Assembly: GCA_015663065.1 (NCBI GenBank)
Contig: DQSX01000203.1
Location: forward strand, 1-9,422
Origin: Sulfurovum sp.
Lineage (GTDB): Bacteria > Campylobacterota > Campylobacteria > Campylobacterales > Sulfurovaceae
Direction of reading: 5' to 3'
DNA: 9,422 nucleotides
The translations under genes were made by a program, and so were the position numbers. The notes beneath the pieces were generated by a model, which saw nothing but the letters and a program-made list of their open reading frames with translations, made no database searches and was not told the DNA's origin. This document shows, piece by piece, positions 6,200 to 9,422 of this stretch (the stretch's first letter is position 1; each line of letters starts with the position of its first letter).

Positions 6200-6673
6200 A
6201 TGGAATGCATAAAGCGCTATAGGCCGAATGTTGCAGCAGTCATACTCTCTTCAAAATATCCGGACAGATGTGAGTTCTTTATCGCACACAGATCTGACAT
6301 AAGAAATGCCTGGCAATTTCCACAAGGCGGCATAGATGAAGGCGAAAGCCCTCAAGAAGCGCTTTACAGAGAATTGTTGGAAGAGATCGGTTGTAATGAT
6401 ATTGAGATCTTGGGTGAGTTTCCTGAGTGGATCACTTATGATTTTCCTGCAAAGGCAAAAGGGAAACAATACCCTTTTGACGGTCAGACACAGAAATATT
6501 TTTTGGTACGTCTTAAAGATGAATCAAAGATAGACCTTGAAGCATTTGAGATACCGGAGTTTAAAGAGTATACGTTTGTAGAGTATGAAGAGTTGCTTCC
6601 CAAGGTAACCTATTTTAAACGTAAAGTTTACAGAAGAGTCATAAATTATTTTATAAAAGAGGGATTGATCTAA
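6200..6673 (+). CDS. rppH: RNA pyrophosphohydrolase RppH (Nudix hydrolase)
   Basis: RppH removes pyrophosphate from the triphosphorylated 5' end of mRNAs, opening them to 5'-end-dependent decay; the H. pylori orthologue has this role. The N-terminal YRPNVAAVI (7-15) is the RppH-specific opening, followed by WQFPQGGI (38-45). The Nudix box GX5EX7REUXEEXGU runs from G43 to C65, with R57, E58, E61 and E62 present; the final position is Cys where a hydrophobic residue is usual. VTYFKRKVYRRV near 138-149 matches the family's C-terminal VSFKRDVYRRV segment. At 157 residues it is full length. It is the first gene of the rightward unit, 22 bases before lysC. The ribosome site (GAGAAG) is weak. Confidence 0.95.
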   Translation: MECIKRYRPNVAAVILSSKYPDRCEFFIAHRSDIRNAWQFPQGGIDEGESPQEALYRELLEEIGCNDIEILGEFPEWITYDFPAKAKGKQYPFDGQTQKYFLVRLKDESKIDLEAFEIPEFKEYTFVEYEELLPKVTYFKRKVYRRVINYFIKEGLI

Positions 6674-6695
6674 TCCTCATTAAAGGTGTGTAAGA

Positions 6696-7898
6696 ATGTT
6701 AGTTGTACATAAGTACGGTGGTACGAGTGTTGGAGATGTGGAGCGTATAGAGAACGTGACCAACCGTGTAGCAAAGGCCAGAGAAGAGGGTCATGATGTT
6801 GTGGTGGTGGTTTCAGCCATGAGTGGTGAGACCAATAAGCTTATAGGGTATGCAGAGCATTTTACTTCTACCCCGGCAAAAAAAGAGATGGATATGCTGT
6901 TGAGTTCCGGAGAGAGGGTCACAGCGGCACTTCTTTCTATTTCACTGCAGGCAAGAGGCTATGACGCAACTGCATTGACCGGACGTCAGGCAGGCATCGT
7001 CACCGATGACAAACATACTTTTGCACGTATAGAATCTATAGACCCGACTGCTATAAAAAATGCGATCAAAGAGGGCAAGATAGTCATAGTGGCAGGTTTT
7101 CAGGGGATCAACAAGAACGGGGCAGTGACAACTTTGGGTCGTGGTGGTTCTGACCTCTCAGCAGTGGCATTGGCAGCTTCGCTCAATGCAGACCAATGTG
7201 AGATATATTCAGATGTAGACGGTATCTATACCACTGATCCGCGCATTGAACCAAAAGCAAAAAAACTTGACACTATCTCTTATGATGAGATGCTTGAACT
7301 CTCATCTTTGGGAGCAAAAGTCTTGCAGAACCGTTCAGTAGAGTTGGCAAAAAAATTAAATGTAAAACTATATGCAAAAAGCAGTTTTTCAGACAATGAA
7401 GGTACATTGATAGCAGAGGAGAGTAGTATGGAAGCAGTTTTAGTAAGTGGGATCGTTCTTGATAAAAATCAGGCCAGAGTAACATTGAGAGGGGTTTCTG
7501 ATAGACCTGGCATTGCAGCAGAGATCTTTTCAAAGTTGGCAGAGGCAGAAATTAATGTAGATATGATCATCCAGAATATGTCTGAGAACGGTTTGACAAA
7601 TCTTGGTTTTACTGTACCGCACAGTGAACATGAAAATGCCAAAAAACTGATGGAGAGTTTTAACCATGACATTGAAGGCATGGACTTTGATGAACATGTC
7701 TGTAAAGTATCGGTAGTAGGTGTGGGTATGAAATCTCACTCCGGTGTAGCAGCCACTGCGTTTACAACGATGGCAGAAAACAACATCAATATTCAAATGA
7801 TCTCTACTTCTGAAATAAAAGTCTCTATGGTGATCGATGAGAAGTATGGTGAACTTGCGATCCGAAGTCTTCATCAGGCGTATGAGCTAGACAAGTAG
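6696..7898 (+). CDS. lysC: Aspartate kinase, lysine-sensitive class (LysC)
   Basis: LysC phosphorylates L-aspartate, the first step towards lysine/diaminopimelate, threonine and methionine. The amino acid kinase domain has HKYGGTSVGD (5-14), SSGERV (70-75), the TTLGRGGSDLSA stretch (145-156) and DVDGIYTTDPRI (173-184). Two ACT domains follow (about 262-330 and 337-400), the first opening SDRPGIAAEIFSKL, for feedback by end products. The 400-residue length is normal for the alpha form of alpha2-beta2 enzymes. An AAAGGTG lies seven bases before the ATG. In-frame Met245 has its own strong ribosome site, so a 156-residue regulatory subunit may also be made. hobA starts four bases after the stop, suggesting coupling. 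Diaminopimelate supply links this gene to peptidoglycan. Confidence 0.97.
   Translation: MLVVHKYGGTSVGDVERIENVTNRVAKAREEGHDVVVVVSAMSGETNKLIGYAEHFTSTPAKKEMDMLLSSGERVTAALLSISLQARGYDATALTGRQAGIVTDDKHTFARIESIDPTAIKNAIKEGKIVIVAGFQGINKNGAVTTLGRGGSDLSAVALAASLNADQCEIYSDVDGIYTTDPRIEPKAKKLDTISYDEMLELSSLGAKVLQNRSVELAKKLNVKLYAKSSFSDNEGTLIAEESSMEAVLVSGIVLDKNQARVTLRGVSDRPGIAAEIFSKLAEAEINVDMIIQNMSENGLTNLGFTVPHSEHENAKKLMESFNHDIEGMDFDEHVCKVSVVGVGMKSHSGVAATAFTTMAENNINIQMISTSEIKVSMVIDEKYGELAIRSLHQAYELDK
7416..7430 (+). promoter_or_regulatory. Internal ribosome binding site and start within lysC
   Basis: GAGGAG (7416-7421), six bases and then ATG (7428-7430) form a near-ideal ribosome site inside lysC, in frame with codon 245. 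The site lies in the linker between the kinase domain and the first ACT domain. That is where the separate beta-subunit start is found in Bacillus and Corynebacterium aspartokinases. Translation from here would yield a protein made of the two ACT domains only. Confidence 0.55.
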
Positions 7899-7902
7899 TA
7901 TT

Positions 7903-8451
7903 ATGCAGCAACTTCTGAAATGGACACTCGATACCATACGTGAAGAGGAGTCTTGCTTCTCGTGGATGGAAGAGTACCGTTATGAGTGGGCACCTCTGGT
8001 CAAATCTGCAGTTGCCCAGGTGATCGAAGGAAAAACCATTTTGATCGTGACAGACGAATCACGTGAATGGTTCGGTAAATATGTTGTCTCTACGGTTAAT
8101 GACCTCTTGAAGCACAGGCCGCTCCTGCCTTTTTACCAACTGGCAGAAAATTTCCCCCAGTTGCACAGTATGCAGGCAAGTTCAGAGATACAGCTTTTGG
8201 AAGATATGTTGGATATCTCTTATCCTAACGGCTACTTTATCTGGTATATCGGCCGGGGAGACCATCCGCTTACAAAACTCTCTTACCGCAATCAGGATAA
8301 CTTTTTATGGGTACTGGATGAAGAGGTACAGAACAGTTTCTCTTTACGCTCATCTGACCCTTTGCTGGATATTAAACTTTTACAGTTGTACAAACTCTTC
8401 GACAGCACACTCTCTGCAGTACTCTTTGGCGACCTAGACCTTGAATCATGA
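7903..8451 (+). CDS. hobA: HobA, DnaA-binding replication initiation regulator
   Basis: HobA binds domain I-II of DnaA and promotes orderly DnaA assembly at oriC; it is the structural counterpart of DiaA and is confined to Campylobacterota. The protein has 182 residues, like H. pylori HP1230. Features matching that protein from memory include TDESREWFGKYVVS (50-63, HP1230 has SADSSRHWFLNYILS), LLKHRPLLPF near 68-77, and the C-terminal DPLLDIKLLQLYKLF (152-166) followed by a short tail. No catalytic site is expected, although the fold resembles sugar isomerases. The gene lies between lysC and holB, the same order as in H. pylori. It overlaps holB by four bases (ATGA). No Shine-Dalgarno is seen, so translation is probably coupled to lysC. 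Confidence 0.93.
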   Translation: MQQLLKWTLDTIREEESCFSWMEEYRYEWAPLVKSAVAQVIEGKTILIVTDESREWFGKYVVSTVNDLLKHRPLLPFYQLAENFPQLHSMQASSEIQLLEDMLDISYPNGYFIWYIGRGDHPLTKLSYRNQDNFLWVLDEEVQNSFSLRSSDPLLDIKLLQLYKLFDSTLSAVLFGDLDLES

Positions 8452-9140
8452 GACTTACTAGCCAGGTAATTATTAGTACAAACCTTACAGAGACACTTGC
8501 AAAGCTTGAAGCGCTTCGGGAAGATGAACAGATCATTGAAGTCTTTTCCAACACTATTGCTGCAAAGCTGACAGAGGGAAAAGAAGATGCACCCTGTCAT
8601 CCTTATGTGCAGAGAATTGCAGGTGAAAAACAGTCTTTTACACTGAAGGAAGCAAAAGCCGTCATAGGCAAAGCCTATCTGGCAAGTGAAGAGAAAACAG
8701 TGATCATTTTGTTGGCTGACCAGTTTTCTACAGAGGTTCAGAACGCACTTTTAAAAGTGATAGAAGAGCCGCCTAAAAATAAAATATTTATTTTTTTAAC
8801 AGAGAGTAAATCTGCCATACTCCCCACCGTAAGATCACGGCTTCCTATTAACGTACTCTCAGAAAAAAGTGAAGAAGAAGATCTTGGACTGGATCTGAAG
8901 CAACTCTCTTTGGCTTCTGTGTATGAATTTGTACAAAGCCATAAACGTACCGATGCAAAAAAGATGAAATATATCGTTGAGAAGATCTCTAAAGAGGCGA
9001 TCGTATCAGACAGTTTTGATCTTGACGATAAGACCCTTTCCCTCTTTTCCTCTGCCTTTATGGCTTTAGACATGGGATCTCCTGCACAGTTTGTCTTAAA
9101 TACACTGCTCTTAAAGCTTTTGGCACGTAAAAAACGTTAA
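8448..9140 (+). CDS. holB: DNA polymerase III delta-prime subunit (HolB)
   Basis: Delta-prime is the non-ATPase stator of the clamp loader that opens the beta sliding clamp. The segment TVIILLADQFSTEVQNALLK (84-103), followed by VIEEPP, matches the AAA+ core of delta-prime and DnaX proteins (usually ADxMxxxAxNALLKxLEEPP). RSRLP at 129-133 sits where the sensor-1/SRC-like motif lies. There is no Walker A P-loop and no zinc-binding Cys set, which argues against DnaX tau/gamma. The length of 230 residues is short compared with E. coli (334), because the N-terminal region and C-terminal collar are reduced, as is usual in this phylum. It overlaps hobA by four bases and is followed eight bases later by folP. 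Confidence 0.9.
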   Translation: MRLTSQVIISTNLTETLAKLEALREDEQIIEVFSNTIAAKLTEGKEDAPCHPYVQRIAGEKQSFTLKEAKAVIGKAYLASEEKTVIILLADQFSTEVQNALLKVIEEPPKNKIFIFLTESKSAILPTVRSRLPINVLSEKSEEEDLGLDLKQLSLASVYEFVQSHKRTDAKKMKYIVEKISKEAIVSDSFDLDDKTLSLFSSAFMALDMGSPAQFVLNTLLLKLLARKKR

Positions 9141-9148
9141 AATAAATC

Positions 9149-9422
9149 ATGCATATCTATCAACTTGGAAATATTTCAGATAAAAAAGAGATACTTAAAA
9201 CACTGGGTGTGGAGAGTGGCGGTATTGCCATTATGGCAAAAAAGATGGAACTGTTCTGCTTTTATATTAAAAATCTTAAAACCCCTGCGGCCAATATACT
9301 CAAACAGGATGCCCTGAGTATCGGTGCGGATCTTGCTGTGCCTAGTGGGGTGATCACTTGTGAGAAACCCAGTTATGACTGCATACTCATAGGGACTAAA
9401 AAACATATGGAGATCCTTTCGC
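9149..9422 (+). CDS. folP: Dihydropteroate synthase FolP, 5' part only
   Basis: Only 91 codons are present; the frame runs off the window end. The residues LKTPAANILKQDALSIGADL (43-62) followed by AVPSGVIT match the N-terminal region of Campylobacter and Helicobacter FolP, which precedes the pterin-binding barrel and is absent from E. coli FolP. The catalytic part, which condenses 4-aminobenzoate with dihydropterin diphosphate to form dihydropteroate, lies outside the window. ATG at 9149 follows the holB stop by eight bases without a ribosome site. Its place after holB is the conserved order in the phylum. Identity rests on the N-terminal domain and gene order, not on active-site motifs. Confidence 0.85.
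   Translation, partial: MHIYQLGNISDKKEILKTLGVESGGIAIMAKKMELFCFYIKNLKTPAANILKQDALSIGADLAVPSGVITCEKPSYDCILIGTKKHMEILS

Noticed and set aside
7530..7874. Minus-strand open frame opposite the lysC ACT domains
   Set aside because: The sense frame is a clear aspartokinase; the antisense product has no recognisable features.
8448..9140. DnaX (tau/gamma) clamp-loader ATPase
   Set aside because: There is no Walker A motif and no zinc-binding cysteines; the position after hobA matches delta-prime.
1..9422. tRNA or rRNA genes, CRISPR arrays, insertion sequences, defence genes
   Set aside because: I looked for regularly spaced repeats, transposase-like frames and tRNA-like folds and saw none; nearly all of the window is core coding sequence.

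Overview
The window looks like a chromosomal core region of a Campylobacterota bacterium, probably Sulfurovum-like or a related sulfur-oxidising genus. The strongest markers are HobA, the DnaA-binding initiation factor known only from this phylum, and the gene order rppH-lysC-hobA-holB-folP, which is shared with Helicobacter and Campylobacter. FolP also carries the N-terminal extension typical of the phylum. Base composition looks moderately AT-rich and even, and I see no sign of recent transfer. The genus is inferred, not shown.

Layout: two transcription units diverge from a 146-base intergenic region (6054-6199). Leftwards on the minus strand run hemW, tatB, tatC, queA and two tandem NlpC/P60 lipoprotein genes. 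Several of these junctions overlap or abut. After a 218-base gap comes ruvX, also on the minus strand, with its own promoter. The gap holds a small plus-strand piece that reads like the middle of a sensor histidine kinase, probably a gene remnant. The leftmost 256 bases hold no recognisable gene, only a partial open frame running off the edge. Rightwards on the plus strand run rppH, lysC, hobA, holB and the first 91 codons of folP, which is cut by the window end.

The left unit combines envelope and RNA functions: heme-related radical SAM chemistry (HemW), Tat export of folded proteins (TatBC), queuosine tRNA modification (QueA) and two outer-membrane-type peptidoglycan hydrolases. The right unit combines 5'-end-dependent RNA decay (RppH), aspartate-family amino acid synthesis (LysC), replication initiation (HobA), the clamp-loader delta-prime subunit (HolB) and folate synthesis (FolP).

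I did not find a new multi-gene system. The points most worth checking are a large periplasmic insertion in TatC, a likely internal translation start in lysC giving a separate regulatory subunit, a ruvX promoter placed so close to the start codon that the mRNA should be leaderless, the histidine-kinase remnant, and the duplicated NlpC/P60 pair in which one copy gained a SPOR domain and uses a TTG start. There are no RNA genes, CRISPR arrays or insertion sequences that I can see.
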